Below, piece by piece: positions 44,584 through 55,544 of a stretch of 64,000 nucleotides of DNA; position 1 is the first letter of the stretch; every line of letters begins with the position of its first letter. Below the pieces are notes generated by a model. The model was not told the origin of the DNA. It made no database searches and was given only the letters and a program-made list of their open reading frames with translations. A program made the position numbers and the translations under genes. The stretch is taken from the NCBI RefSeq assembly GCF_902459505.1, contig NC_047096.1, positions 18,380,501 through 18,444,500 of the forward strand, given 5' to 3'. Source of the stretch: Geotrypetes seraphini (taxonomy: Eukaryota; Chordata; Amphibia; Gymnophiona; Dermophiidae).

Positions 44584-44828
44584 GACATAGCTATAGGTGA
44601 GCCAGACCCCATCTGATTTGGGCTGAGGCCCACCCAGAACTGGTACTCCCTTACTATGGCTGGCCAGACTGGGAAGCTGGCAACAGTATCCCCAAGCCTC
44701 CCCTCCAGCCCCCAACCCTGCTAGCACAGGAATTTCTGTTTAGTTTTGGGGGAGCCAGAGATTGCGGCTAGAGATGAACCATGGGGGCCCATGCATACCC
44801 TAAATCAGCTGTCTGGCTATGCCATTGG
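44584..44828. mobile_element. hAT-like element (CAGTGACATAGCTA ends)
   Basis: It begins cagtgacatagctataggtg and ends ctggctatgccattgg, matching the ends of 28587-29023. No clear 8-bp duplication is visible. Confidence 0.6.
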
Positions 44829-45177
44829 CTTAGACCCCTGCTTATGACCTCTCTAGATAAGCCAGGCACACTGTTCAAATTGCATCCTGCCCTGATCCGT
44901 CACTGGAAGGTCGCCCATGAGTGGAGATGCCTTGCGTATCCTCAAGGTCTTGCAACTCAGAGGAAGCAAACATCAGCAGTTATTCTGGGGGCTCTGTGTT
45001 CTCCAGTGACAACAAAATTCCAGACACAAAATCTCCTTACAGCTATGTGGCTACTGTACGTTTCCTGAAGGTTAAAAGATGCAGCAATGATATAACTAAA
45101 ACGGCAAAGCTGCGTGCAAGCCTCAGTACTGAAGTTGGGCAGTTTCTTCCTCTGTGATCTCAGAGAAGGAAGAAAAG
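44829..45177. other. PACSIN1 intron, unidentified
   Basis: No exon or named repeat is seen. Confidence 0.3.
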
Positions 45178-45480
45178 TCAGAATAGATGACGGAGGGACA
45201 AGAGGGTGGGACCAGACAGGAGAAGCTTCCTGAGCTGTTTAGGTGAACGATGAAGGGGAGGTGCGAGACTGAAGTTCAGGAGAGTGGACAGGAGAGAGGG
45301 ATGTGAATTTGCAGTGAATTCAAGGGCAATCTTGCAGACCTTGTCATGGAAGTAATCAGCCATAGTTTGGGGAGAAAGAGAAGGAGGGGTCGGAAGTGTG
45401 GGCGCTTTGAGGAGAGAGTTAAGCATTGCAAAGAGTCGACGGGAGGTTGGAAGAAAGGGAGTTAGTTAGTTGGATGCAGT
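45178..45480 (-). mobile_element. L2-like LINE fragment, region before the RT domain
   Basis: The - strand frame 45426-45178 reads LNSLLKAPTLPTPPSLSPQT and then MADYFHDKVCKIALEF. The pattern of a proline-rich linker followed by A-x-YF-x-DKI is the segment between endonuclease and RT in L2-type ORF2. It is isolated: the 3' LINE part at 46635-47690 is not its continuation. Confidence 0.6.
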
Positions 45481-45500
45481 AGTCTTGTATTAGTCTAGTG

Positions 45501-45679
45501 CAGGGGTAGGCAATTCCAGTCCTCGAGAGCCGGAACCAGGTCAGGTTTTCAGGATATCCACAATGACTATGTATGAGATGGATTTGCATGCACTGCCTCC
45601 TTGAGATGCAAATTTATTGTGGATATCCTGAAAACCTGACCTGGCTCCGGCTCTCGAGGACCGGAATTGCCTACCCCTG
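45501..45679. mobile_element. hAT fold-back MITE (CAGGGGTAGG type)
   Basis: A 179-bp palindrome with ends CAGGGGTAGGCAATTCCAG and the complement, and inner gtcaggttttcaggatatcc. The flanks gtctagtg and gactagta match at six of eight bases. Confidence 0.9.
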
Positions 45680-46164
45680 GACTAGTATTAGCAGAACAGC
45701 GTGTTCAAGTCTCATTGGAGTAGCAGGTCAGGATTGAGGTGCGTTGCAAAGCTGAGGGTGTGTTTGGGGGGGGGGAGGGGGAAGTCTTAGTTCTGGACAA
45801 GGAGGACTGAGGTACATTGGCTTTGCTGAGGGGTTATGTTTGGGAAGAGCTGTCTTAGAAACTGAAACAGAAGGAAGTGCTTCATTTAAAAGAAAAACCA
45901 AACAAACCCAGAAATGTAAGCAGCAAGAAAATCCTGAGGCGAATGGCCCAATGGTTGGAGCAGGAGGCTGCAAACTAGGGGAGCCAAGGCTAAAATTTTT
46001 GCGATACCTTTTATTATTCTCACAATAACAAACATTTACATGTAACTGAATATTATGCATGAGAAAACAGAAACTTCATTATTGAACTTTTAAGGAAAGA
46101 TGTGTGTGCAAAAAAAAAAAAAAAAAAGTACGTTTTATTAGGCCTTTTTCCATGTCATAATACC

Positions 46165-46290
46165 CTATATGTCATGTTTGTCTGTTCAAGTTAGACCATA
46201 AGCTTTTCTAAGCAGGGACCGTCTGTTAAATATCAAAATGTACAGCGCTGCGTACGCCTCACAGCGCTACAGAAGTGATAAATAGTAGGG
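46165..46290 (+). mobile_element. L2-like 3' UTR tail
   Basis: The block agaccataagcttttctaag, gcagggaccgtctg, tacagcgctgcgtacgcctc and agcgctacagaagtgata is the well-known 3' tail of vertebrate L2-type elements. An inverted copy lies at 46545-46632. Confidence 0.6.
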
Positions 46291-46544
46291 GTAGGAGACC
46301 TTGTGATTTTGAGCCAGTCAGGTAACACTCCATTATCTCAAGAACAAAATTACACTATAAGCCCTTTGGGGACAGGAAAAATACCTCGTGGAGCTGAATA
46401 TAGCTCACCTTGACCTACAACGTGAGCTACATCTAGAATCTCTTTCCCCTAACATCCACAAATAAGTGGTGGCTTATAAGGCATTAAAAGGAGTAACAGC
46501 ACCACCTGGTGATGGTGTGAATGAATAACAAATGTTGTTCTGGA

Positions 46545-47690
46545 GTACTACTATTTATCACATCTATAGCCCCTAAAGGGGTTACACAGCGCTGTATATT
46601 TTGACATTACATAGATGGTCCCTGCTCAGAAGAGCTTACTAAACTAAACTAAACTTTAAGTTTGTATACCGCATCAACTCCATAAAGATAGAGCTGGACA
46701 TGGTTTACAGGTAATTCAATAAATGAGGGAAGGACATAATAAGAAATTAGAGGTTATGAAGAGGATAGCTAGCTTTACATTTTAAATAGATAGCTTTGCG
46801 TTTTGGAGAAAAGCCAGGTTTTCAAATGCTTTCGGAATAATTGGAATGAGCCTAGGTTCCACAGCGGGGCAGGGAGGTTATTCCAAAGCTCAGTGAATTT
46901 GAAGAAAAGGGATTTCCCTAATTTACCTGCATACATGACACCTTTTAATGAGGGGAAAGGTAGTTTGAGTATGTGGGCGGATCTGGTAGTGGCAGGTCTT
47001 GAAGAATTCCAGGATAGTGGGATTAGGGGAGGAAGAATGCCATGTAGGATCTTGAAAATTAAGCAGGTACATTTAAAGTGAATCCTAGAAATCACCGGAA
47101 GCCAGTGAAGTTTTGACAGAAGCGGGGAAATATGATCAAATTTGCTTTTTGCGAAGATCAACCTAGCCGCAGTGTTCCGAATCTGCTGAAGTCTTTGAAG
47201 TTTTTTCTTGATTAGACTTAGAGATAGATGGAATTACAATAGTCCAGTCTGGAAAGAATGATTGATTGTACAAGGACAGCAAAATGTTGTTGGCGGAAGC
47301 AGGATCTCACTTTCCTCAACATGTGAAGACTAAAAAAACATTTTTTTTTTACCAGAGAGTCGAGAGGATCATTAAAGGAACGTGTAGAGTCAATAATGAT
47401 GCCCAAAACTTTGCTTGAGAATTCGATCTGCAGTGAGGGACCAGAAGGTAGGATACAATCTAACCTGGACAGACAGACATGACATATAGGGTTGGGAAAG
47501 CAGAACTCAAGGTGAGAAGAGTTAAAAGCAGTCTCGAAGAGGTGGAGGTATCTCTGATGTCCTATGATTAAGGTGATTGTATAGCTCCATGTAAAAAAAA
47601 CAAGAACAATCTGATCCACTCCTGGCTTCACCCCATTGCAGAAAGGGAGATGAAGTGTTGTTTTGTCTTGGCTATCCTCCAAGCATGCGA
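46545..47690 (-). mobile_element. L2-like LINE 3' end(s), - strand
   Basis: 46545-46632 is an L2-type 3' tail. From 46635 a CTAAA-type tail (aaactaaactaaac) leads into a longer LINE 3' part. The - strand frames read LSKLHWLPVISRIHFKCTCL, LWNNLPAPLWNLGSFQLFRK and HLKTWLFSK. Farther upstream (47682-47218) they read KVLGIIIDSTRSFNDPLDSL and FAVLVQSIILSRLDYCNSIY. This is the RT thumb to C-terminus in two frames, so at least one frame change is present. Confidence 0.8.
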
Positions 47691-47756
47691 TGGAGCATAA
47701 CTAGAACTATCATAGCCTGAATCTTTTTGACAGGGATTAAGATAATCACCCTCCCT

Positions 47757-47895
47757 AGAGTTACCATATGGCACCAGAAAAAAAGAGGATGGATAGAGAT
47801 ATCCGGGTTTTACTTCCACTGAAAGCAATCAAAGTAAAACCTGGATGTCTCAATCCGTCCTTGTTTTTCTGGAGCCAGGGTAGCTCCCCATAAAA
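47757..47895. repeat. Fold-back MITE
   Basis: The left part gagttaccatatggcaccag and the right part tctggagccagggtagctc are complementary, as are ccgggttttacttccactga and tcaaagtaaaacctggatgt. It is about 139 bp long. Confidence 0.65.
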
Positions 47896-47924
47896 AGGTT
47901 ACAAAGAAGTATCTAGGTTGCTAG

Positions 47925-48015
47925 GTACTTGGGACCTGGATTGGCCATTGTTGGAACCAGGATACTGGGCTCGATGGACATTCAGTCTCTCCCGTTACAG
48001 CAGTTCTTATGTGAG
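47925..48015 (+). mobile_element. CR1 3' UTR fragment
   Basis: ggtacttgggacctggattg, then ggctcgatggacattcagtc and cagcagttcttatgtgag match CR1 3' ends elsewhere in the window (22500-22612). Confidence 0.65.
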
Positions 48016-48115
48016 CCAAATATAGGACAATCAAGTCTTTGCGACATCACCGATTAGGCTGAATTTTAGGCAATGGAGGAATGAGGCATTATGACATCAC
48101 AATCTCAGCTCCGGA
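48016..48115. repeat. Single-arm copy of the 14.8-15.4 kb palindrome family
   Basis: gcgacatcaccgattaggct, then ggaggaatgaggcattatga and catcacaat match the arms at 14950-15015 and 15225-15275. It confirms that the sequence is dispersed. Confidence 0.65.
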
Positions 48116-48737
48116 ATGTTGCTACTCTTTGGGCTTCTGACCAACGTTGGATCAGCAGTTCGCTGCTAAAAGATAAGTGTTGCTGATGCATATTAAAGAT
48201 TTTTAAGATATATAATCAACTGATGAACATTATGGCATTGAACTGATAATATTACATTAGATTCATTAATTGGGAAGAAGCTCCATTAGTTTATCATCAT
48301 ATACACAATTTTTAATGCAATATAATAAAATTAAAGAAAGATAGTAGTCAATTAATTAAGGGAAGGGAAGGAGGTTTTGGTATAAATGATTATTTGAAAC
48401 TGAACAGAATACGGACCTGGGATAACATATGTTATGGGAGGTCCTATGCACTGAAATCTGTTTACATTGTATGATATACCACCCTCCTAGTGTATTCGTT
48501 GAGGGTTTCTGTGATTAACTAAAGGTTCCTGTATAAATGATATATATACAGAATGGTGAATTTGATTATAAAAGATGAAATAAATTTTAAAAGTACTTTT
48601 GTGACTAATTTTAAACAATGAATAATAAATTAAATAATTTCCTATAGCCCTATACACTAAGGTCATTTTTAGCCTGGGTAGGAATTTTTTTGAAAAAGAT
48701 CCATGTTTTTTGTTTTTGACTCTTTGGGATTCTGTCA

Positions 48738-48835
48738 GGTACTTGGGACCTGGGTTGGTCACTGTTGGAACCAGGATACTAGGCTTCATGGACCTTCAGT
48801 CTGTCCCAGTATGGCAATTCTTACAGTATGTCCTT
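48738..48835 (+). mobile_element. CR1 3' UTR fragment
   Basis: caggtacttgggacctgggt, ggaaccaggatactaggctt and cagtatggcaattctta repeat the 47925-48015 sequence. Confidence 0.65.
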
Positions 48836-48984
48836 ATCTGATCACAGAGAAAAGGATCAGAATACAAGGCAGAATGTGCCATGGAGAGAGAACATGTGTT
48901 GAAGGAGTCTGTTTGCCCTGACACAGTGCACGAAGCATAGCTATGTCGGCAACTGGCTCTCCTGCACTATCTACAAGATAAGTA

Positions 48985-49130
48985 CAGTCAAACCTCGGTT
49001 TGCAAGTAACGCAGTTTGTGAGTGTTTTGCAAGACGAGCAAAACATTTTCACAAATCGTGACTCGCAAACCAAGCGTTGACTTGATTTGCGAGTCCCCCG
49101 CCCGCGAACTGGCATTGCCCCCCCCTGCCC
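48985..49130 (+). mobile_element. Mariner/Tigger-like end
   Basis: It starts after TA with CAGTCAAACCTCGGTTTGC, then gcgagtgttttgcaagacga-like sequence and aaccaagcgttgactt. This is a known terminal type of Tc1/mariner (Tigger-like) MITEs. The other end is not found. Confidence 0.6.
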
Positions 49131-49319
49131 ACAAAGAGTCCTGATAAAAGCAAAAGAAATGTTAAATGTAGGATTTGAGTTTTGTCATCTATTTAGTATC
49201 ATGGAAGGCAGCTTAGTTTTTAGTCATACACTATTCTAAAACAAACCTATCATCCTCTCATAAGCTTTTATTGGTGATGGCACGGAGAAGTAGCGTACAG
49301 AAAAGCCCATACTGGCTTC

Positions 49320-50125
49320 AGCAAATATGGGGTGTCTCAAAGACAGAAGCACAGAAAAGGTCTCTCAGGGGAGACATTGAATATACTATAGGAACCTTCA
49401 AAAAGATATAAAAGGTTTGGAGTCGGTCCAGGAGTAGGCTTCTAAAATGGTGCATGGTCTTCATCATAAGGCATATGGGGACAGACTTAAAGATCTCAAT
49501 ATGTATACATTGGAGGAAAGGCGGGAGAGGGGAGACACGATAGAGACGTTTAAATACCTACGTAGTGTAAATGCGCATGAGTCGAGTCTCTCTGGAATGA
49601 GAGGACATAGGATGAAGTTGAGAGGTGATAGGCTCAGGAGTAATCTAAGAAAATACTTTACAGAAAGGGCGGTAGATGTGTGGAACAGTCTCCTGGAAGA
49701 AGGGGTGGAGTCAGAATTCAAGGGATAGGACGTGGGGGTCTCTTAGAGAAAGAAAGATAATGGTTACTGTAGATGGGCAGACTGGATGGGCCATTTGGCT
49801 TTTATCTGTCATCAAGCTTCTACCTTTCTAAACCATAGCATAGAGGGTGACTCTCAAAGACAGAGGCACAGAAAAGGTCCTATAGAAACATCAGCACAGA
49901 GGGCATCTCTCAGAGTCAGAGCCCTGGAAAGGGCACACAGGAGATCTCTTGAGATGGTCTCTTTGATGCTGTTATACAAAGGACTTCTCAAATGCAGTAG
50001 TACACAGAGGGTGTCTCTTAGTGAAGCACCAAGAAGAAAGAGTATTAGATGCACCTACAGCAAGGTCAGGAACAGAGGCATGGAGAGTCAGGAACAGAGG
50101 GATGGAGAGTCTCTTGAGTGACAGC
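49320..50125. repeat. Degenerate minisatellite split by a CR1 insertion
   Basis: Units of the type gggtgtctcaaagacagaag, cacagaaaaggtctctcag occur at 49326-49375 and continue at 49845-50125. The CR1 fragment at 49376-49835 sits between them. The array therefore predates the LINE. Confidence 0.65.
49376..49835 (+). mobile_element. CR1-like LINE 3' end
   Basis: The frame reads HKAYGDRLKDLNMYTLEERR, then ERGDTIETFKYLRSVN, and ends RAVDVWNSLLEEGVESEFKG. The 3' UTR has gggcagactggatgggccat. It is the same subfamily as 18565-19582 and is 5'-truncated. Confidence 0.85.
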
Positions 50126-50234
50126 CTGGAGAGGTGCCTATCTGGGAAAAAGGTATGAGCTTCACCCCTCATGTATCTACTAGCTTACAAATCTACACGT
50201 GATGCAATATGAAACCCCCAACCTGATACCTTAT

Positions 50235-50422
50235 CAGGGGTGTCAAAGTTGGTCCTCGAGGGCCGCAATCCAGTCGGGTTTTCAGGATTCCCCCAATGAA
50301 TATGCACGAGATCTATCTGCATGCACTGCTTTCACTGTATGCTAATAGATCTCATGCATATTCATTGGGGAGATCCTGAAAACCCGACTGGATTGCGGCC
50401 CTCGAGGACCGACTGACACCTG
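50235..50422. mobile_element. hAT fold-back MITE next to a PACSIN1 splice donor
   Basis: A palindrome with ends CAGGGGTGTCAAAGTTGGTC and gaccgactgacacctg, and inner aatccagtcgggttttcagg. It lies 35 bp after the donor of the exon at 50458-50633. The target duplication is not clear. Confidence 0.88.
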
Positions 50423-50457
50423 TGCATGGACTCCCCCAACCTCGGCACACTATGTAC

Positions 50458-50633
50458 CTGCTGCTCTCGGCCAGGTTCAGGTGACGCTTTATGTCCAGCA
50501 GCACTTCTTTCAGGAAGCCAAGTCTCTTCTCTTCAAACTGCTGACACTGCTCGAAGACCTGCTCCATGCTCTCCATGTACTGAGGAGTACATCGGCTTAA
50601 CTCATCCAGAACCTTCTCATACCGCTCCTGGGT
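50458..50633 (-). CDS. PACSIN1: PACSIN1 coding exon (F-BAR helix, about residues 205-263)
   Basis: The translation runs [20 protein letters not shown], then [20 protein letters not shown], and ends [12 protein letters not shown]. This matches human PACSIN1 QEKYEKVLEDVGKTTPQYME and [20 protein letters not shown]. The acceptor ctgcag ends at 50634 and the donor gtacat starts at 50457. The exon ends with the first two bases of a Ser codon. A hAT fold-back MITE (50235-50422) begins 35 bp after this donor, so the mobile element sits almost at the splice site. Confidence 0.95.
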
Positions 50634-51226
50634 CTGCAGAGGAATGAGGGAGGATGCAAACAGATAAGACAGGTAACAGGCAGCATACAAATCAAGCTTT
50701 TCCTCACAAAGAAGCTCTAAATCATGACATTCCCTGCCCAGAATTAGTGTGATTTCTCCCTAAGAAGCTCCTAAGGGTTAAGGAAGGAAATAGCCAAATT
50801 GCATTTGCTGCAGAATCTTCTAAGGTGGATTTCCTGCTCTGGAGGTCCTTTCTGAATGTGTTGCTTGGGACCTTGGGATCTGGACATGTACTCTTTTTAG
50901 AGGACATGTTCGGGTACCCGGAGGGACTTCCAACACCCAGCAGTTTGTCTGGATTACAGAAGTCCCAGATGTGGGGGCAGCATGTGGAGGACCTCCACGC
51001 ATGCATGTGGACGTCAGCGTGATGATGTCATACGAATGCGCACATGCACGCAACATCACGTTGACATCCGCGGAGGTCCTCCACATGCTGCCCCCAACAC
51101 CACAGAGGTTTATGTGGGGGCGTGGCCACGCATCTGGGATTTCAGCTTACAAAATCTGGTAAATCCTATTTTAATAGGAACTTAGACACTACGGCCTAAC
51201 ACGCAAGCATGGGTAAATCTTCTTAC

Positions 51227-51382
51227 CTTTTGGACATCCTGTTTGCATTTGTCCACCTTGTCCTGCAGCTTTTTGTGCTGGTCTGGAGTAGCATTCTGTT
51301 CGTTTTTGGTATTTGCTTCCCGTGACATGGCCAGCTTTTCCTCTTTGCAGGCCATGTGATATGCCTTTTTTGCAGCTTCAAC
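51227..51382 (-). CDS. PACSIN1: PACSIN1 coding exon (F-BAR helix, about residues 153-204)
   Basis: This 156-bp exon (52 codons, phase 0 at both ends) reads [20 protein letters not shown] and then [16 protein letters not shown]. It matches the long alpha helix of the PACSIN F-BAR domain, where human has [20 protein letters not shown]. The acceptor AG is at 51383-51384 and the donor gtaaga begins at 51226. The middle segment, [13 protein letters not shown], is the tip region that is variable among PACSINs. No stop interrupts the exon. Only 593 bp of intron separate it from the next exon. Confidence 0.95.
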
Positions 51383-51749
51383 CTATACAGTAGGCAGAGA
51401 AAGATATTGCATTAATCTCCCCCGACAGAGTGTACAGCTCTCCACCTGAGCTGATGAGCAGTGGCCCTACATTCATAGCTCTTTGATAGTCCTCTTTTTT
51501 CCTTCTTTCCTTCTGCCAAATCGCCCTCTAGATCCCATATATATAGTGACAGTTCTTTCTCTGGTTGCCGCAAATTGCTGTCAAAATGATGCCATCTGCC
51601 CCCGGGGCTCTCCTCTTGCTGCATACCGTCAAATATTTCTTTTAATGAACTACCTATGAATCTGTCACCTGGAAGTTTTCTGTCCTTGTACAAACAGCAG
51701 CTGAACTGGGAATGCGTTCACTCAACCTGACAGAAAACATAACAAAGCA

Positions 51750-52174
51750 GGAAGCACAGGCCCTTAACATCGAAGGCAAAGCCAGACACCCAATTTTGGA
51801 TGAGCCTGAGCCTAAAGTGGGTGGGCATGATAACCCCCCTCCACCACTGCTGTCCCTCCTCCCCGCCCAACCTCTCTCCTTCCACCCATGAAATTGGGGG
51901 GGGAGGGGGTCATGTAACTCCACTTCCCTCCTGTGGTACTTTTAAATCCTTTAGGTCTTCAATGGTAATGAGCACCAACTCACCCTCCCCCCCCTTGCTC
52001 ACATTGTTAAAGGTACTGGGGGGAAAGGGGTCAGGGGAGTGGAGTTAGGTGATTCCCAAATCTCCTGGATGGAGAGATACCAGGAGTCTTCAGCTGGCAG
52101 GGCTTGGTGATCCCCACCACACTGCTGCTGTGCAGCTTTTTGGACCCGAGTCCAAAGTCATGGTTACGCCACTG
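51750..52174. mobile_element. hAT-like element
   Basis: The interior caattttggatgagcctgag and ctaaagtgggtgggcatgat matches 40820-40870. The right end is catggttacgccactg. The left end is blurred. Confidence 0.5.
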
Positions 52175-52192
52175 CTCTACATATACCCACCC

Positions 52193-52337
52193 TCCCCTTT
52201 TACATAACCGTAGTGCGGTTTTTAGCACTAGCCACGGCAGTAACAGCTCCGATACTCATAGGAATTGTATGAGCATCGGAGCTGTTACCACCACAGCCAG
52301 TGCTAAAAAACGCACTACAGTTTTGTAAAAGGTTGGG
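52193..52337. mobile_element. Harbinger-like fold-back MITE
   Basis: A palindrome with ccccttttacataaccgtag and its partner cagttttgtaaaaggttggg. The arms contain gcactagccacggcagtaac and gttaccaccacagccagtgc. Near-perfect pairing over about 65 bp per arm. Confidence 0.75.
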
Positions 52338-52627
52338 AATAAGGAAATTGTTTCTCTTTCCTACCTCACAGGCAAAAAAAATTATATGTCCTCTCTCTCA
52401 TTCATGTCACTTCAGTGTGGTGCTAAGTTGCTTCCCCCTACTCATCATTAAAATGTCCCCATAAAGCTGACCTTTCTGGTGTAATATTTGACTTTTCTGA
52501 TAGGCCCAAAATTACTGGGTTGGCTACATCAAGTCCAGGGCATGGCAGAATGTGGAGAGCTGATGTAGATCAAATGCATGGTACTGAGGCATAAACATGG
52601 GAATCAGTGCTGACTTATCTCCTTCAC

Positions 52628-52935
52628 CACCGAGAAACTCCCATTACAACTCAGAACAAATTAAGATGAACGTCTGACCCAAGTCAGGTAAACACCTGAG
52701 TCATGCCAAGGGATTTAAAGCCTCCATCTGTACATCACAGCACCAGTTAAAGTTGCACTCTGATGCATCACAAAAGAAATTCCCATACAACTCAGAACAA
52801 ATTACGATGAACATGTGACCCAAGTCAGGTAAACGCCTGAGTCAAGCCAAGGGATCTAAAGCCTCCATATGTACGTCACAGCACCAGTTATTAAAGTTGC
52901 AATGCAGAAGCTGAACTCTTGATGCATCACAAAAT
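52628..52935. repeat. Tandem duplication, about 150-bp unit
   Basis: The block acaactcagaacaaattaag through gatgcatcacaaaa occurs at about 52638-52770 and again at 52790-52935. They share gacccaagtcaggtaaac, cctgagtcatgccaaggg and cacagcaccagtta, with a 25-base insertion in the second unit. Confidence 0.85.
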
Positions 52936-53542
52936 GATGAAGACCAGACCCAAAATTAGGTTAAGGACTTCACAAGAGCAGAAACGAGCAGATTAGTTCA
53001 ACCATATTCTCTTTGGACACAAGACTCAGGTTAAAAATTAACTCCTTGAATGCCTGTAATAAAATCAAATATAAGTCACAGACACTGCTCCCTCTAAGCT
53101 GAGCGGGAGTCCTCCAACTGCATTGCTGCCAGTGGGGGATGGTGCTTCAATATTGTTTATTCAATCACTATGGACAGGCAGGTTCCCTGGACTCCTGTCC
53201 TGCAGAACTTGCCTTCCCTCACTATTGAAAATGTGATAGTAAAACAGCGCCCCCCCCACTGGCAGGTGGAGGACTCCTGCTCAGTTTAGAGAAAACAAGT
53301 TTATCTGTGCTGTGACGTATTAAAACTTTGATTGATCGCTTATCATTACTTGTAGGTGATGGACAGTCTAAAAGTAGCTATTCAGAGTGAGTAGAAGTGT
53401 TAAGTAAGGAGCACTTGATTTATTACAGGGTATCATTCTTCCACCCAAAATATAATACTCTCCTGCATGCCTCGCTAGGTGGGAATTAAGTGGTTTCGTG
53501 CAGTAGAAGGGACCTCAAGATTTTAAGCCAATAGTATTCACT

Positions 53543-54162
53543 TCAGGTTCTCGAGATTGGTTTTTCAGGACATTCCAAAGGAGTATGCATGAGTTTATCA
53601 AGTTTCAAGTTTATTATGCAATTTGATTAATCGCCTATTCTACATTCTAGGCGATATACAAACAATAATGAATAAATAAAAACTTGGGGTAATTATTACA
53701 AAGACAAATAATATTACATAATTACAAAAACTTACAATCTTGAAACACTAGGAAAACTATATTTAAAGGATTACATTCTGTATCAAATTCTATATTTCAG
53801 GATTACAACAATAGGGAGGGAATAAAAGCACAAATAAGAAAATAAAAGGTTAAGAAGAAATGTAAAGTTATTTATTAACTAAAAACGTCATTGAAAAGGA
53901 AACTTTTAAGCTTAGTCTTGAAATTAGCTAAGTTCTTTTCTTCTCTTATATAGATAGGGAGATTATTCCAAGATTGTGGGGCGGTCACTGAAAAAATAGT
54001 AAGCCGTCTAGTGTTAATAACTTTCAATGAGGGAATAGCCAATAGATGTTGATCCTGAGATCTCAGTGTGAGCTAGATTTGGATGCAAATTTACCTTGTG
54101 CATATTCATTAGGGATATCCTGAAAACCTGAACTATTGGCTCTCAGGACTAGAAATGAATGC
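53543..54162. mobile_element. hAT fold-back MITE interrupted by a LINE
   Basis: The left piece 53543-53594 (caggttctcgagattggttt, then aaggagtatgcatgag) and the right piece 54076-54162 (gcatattcattagggatatc, ctgaaaacctgaactat) are two halves of one palindrome. The LINE at 53595-54075 lies between them. Confidence 0.75.
53595..54075 (-). mobile_element. LINE (L2/CR1 group) 3' end, - strand
   Basis: On the - strand it codes for TIFSVTAPQSWNNLPIYIR and then NLANFKTKLKSFLFNDVF, followed by a 3' UTR with ttgtatatcgcctagaatgt and a tail ending in aaacttgaaacttga. It is the same family as 9722-10303. Confidence 0.75.
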
Positions 54163-54463
54163 CAATGCTATACCCTGAGTCTATCCAGAAAGATGCAGTC
54201 TAGGAGAGAGGAACAATTCAGCTTGACATCAAAATGTCTCAGGAGGTTTGCCTTTAGAATGCACCTTCATTTGTCCAGTACAGGGGCCAATTCTCAAAGC
54301 CTTTGTGTGAAAACAGTAAAGATATTAGAGTAGCACCCTTCCTGCTGCAGAAACACCACACTGTTTGCTCTCTTTTTTGAGAACTTTTGTGTAGCTAGTT
54401 CCATTTCGTGCTGGGGGAACCTTATTTTATTTGTTTGATTTTCTATATTACCAGGTTTTTTTG

Positions 54464-55029
54464 GATCACTTAAAAAATACGACCACATCACAGAGGCATA
54501 CCACAACTCACACTGGCTCCCAATACAAGCAAGAGTACACTTCAAATTCTATCGCCTACTCTTCAAAGCTTTAAAGGGAGACAGCCCAACCTACTAACTC
54601 AATCCACCTCAACCAGACACAGGAGAACCCACTCACTCTTCACACACCCGCCAACCAAAAATGTCAAACGAAGAAAACTATACGACAACCACCAGAGCAG
54701 CAAAATTAGACAGACAACTCACCAATCTGCTGTCTTCGATCACAGATTACAAAACCTTCATAAAAGAAACAAAAACTCTACTCTTTAAAAAAATACATAA
54801 AACCTATTTAACACAACCAGATCCATCCCAAGCTCCACTACTATACTGTCTACTCCTTATCAAATCTAAAATGTTTAAATTACCCAACATGTATTACCTA
54901 ATTTCACGACAATTCTTATGTAATCCGTCTACACATCTTGTAACTTCATGGCAACTTTTATGTAATCCGCCTTGAACCGCAAGGTAATGGTGGAATAGAA
55001 ATCAGTTAAGTAATGTAATGTAATGTAAT
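54464..55029 (+). mobile_element. L2-like LINE 3' end with (TAATG)n tail
   Basis: It contains SHWLPIQARVHFKFYRLLFK and then ITDYKTFIKETKTLLFKKIH in separate frames. The 3' UTR has atgtaatccgccttgaaccg and a TAATG tandem. It is a second copy of the 7050-7737 family. Confidence 0.8.
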
Positions 55030-55041
55030 CTTCCTCTCAAC

Positions 55042-55462
55042 TAGAGAGTTGCACAGGGACAGAAATCCCACCCATCCCCGCCCGTCCCCGCCAGGATCTT
55101 CTCAGTCCACACCCATCCCCGCAAGGAATTACCTCCCTCCCGCCCGTCCCCATAAAAAGCAGCAATTACTTCTGACAGAATCATCAATTCCACAGTTTCT
55201 TTTGTGTTTGCGCTGCTGTTTTCCTTGTGGAATCTCTTTGGTGGAACCCTTTTTTTGTTTTCTGTTCAGATAATTAACTTATAAACCCCCTCTTTTACTA
55301 AGGCTGACGTGCCCGTTATATTATATGGACGAACCCTGCTTCCAAAGCCTTCCATCCCCATGGGAGTCCCGTTGGCTAGAGGGGGGTCCCCTTGGGAGTC
55401 CCGTGGGTTAGGGAGGGATTCCCGCGGGATTCCCATGATCCCCGTTCCCGTGCAGACCTCTA
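55042..55462. mobile_element. hAT element with perfect 8-bp duplication CTCTCAAC
   Basis: The ends TAGAGAGTTGCACAGGGAC and, inverted, TAGAGGTCTGCACGGGAAC are flanked by CTCTCAAC at 55034-55041 and 55463-55470. The TAGAG-type end and 8-bp duplication define hAT. At 421 bp it is non-autonomous. It inserted directly after the (TAATG)n LINE tail. Confidence 0.9.
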
Positions 55463-55544
55463 CTCTCAACTCGAGTTAGGTGTTGCAGGGACAGTCTTAC
55501 CAGGGAGCACAGAGCATTACACCCCCTGGAATTCTCTTAATCTA

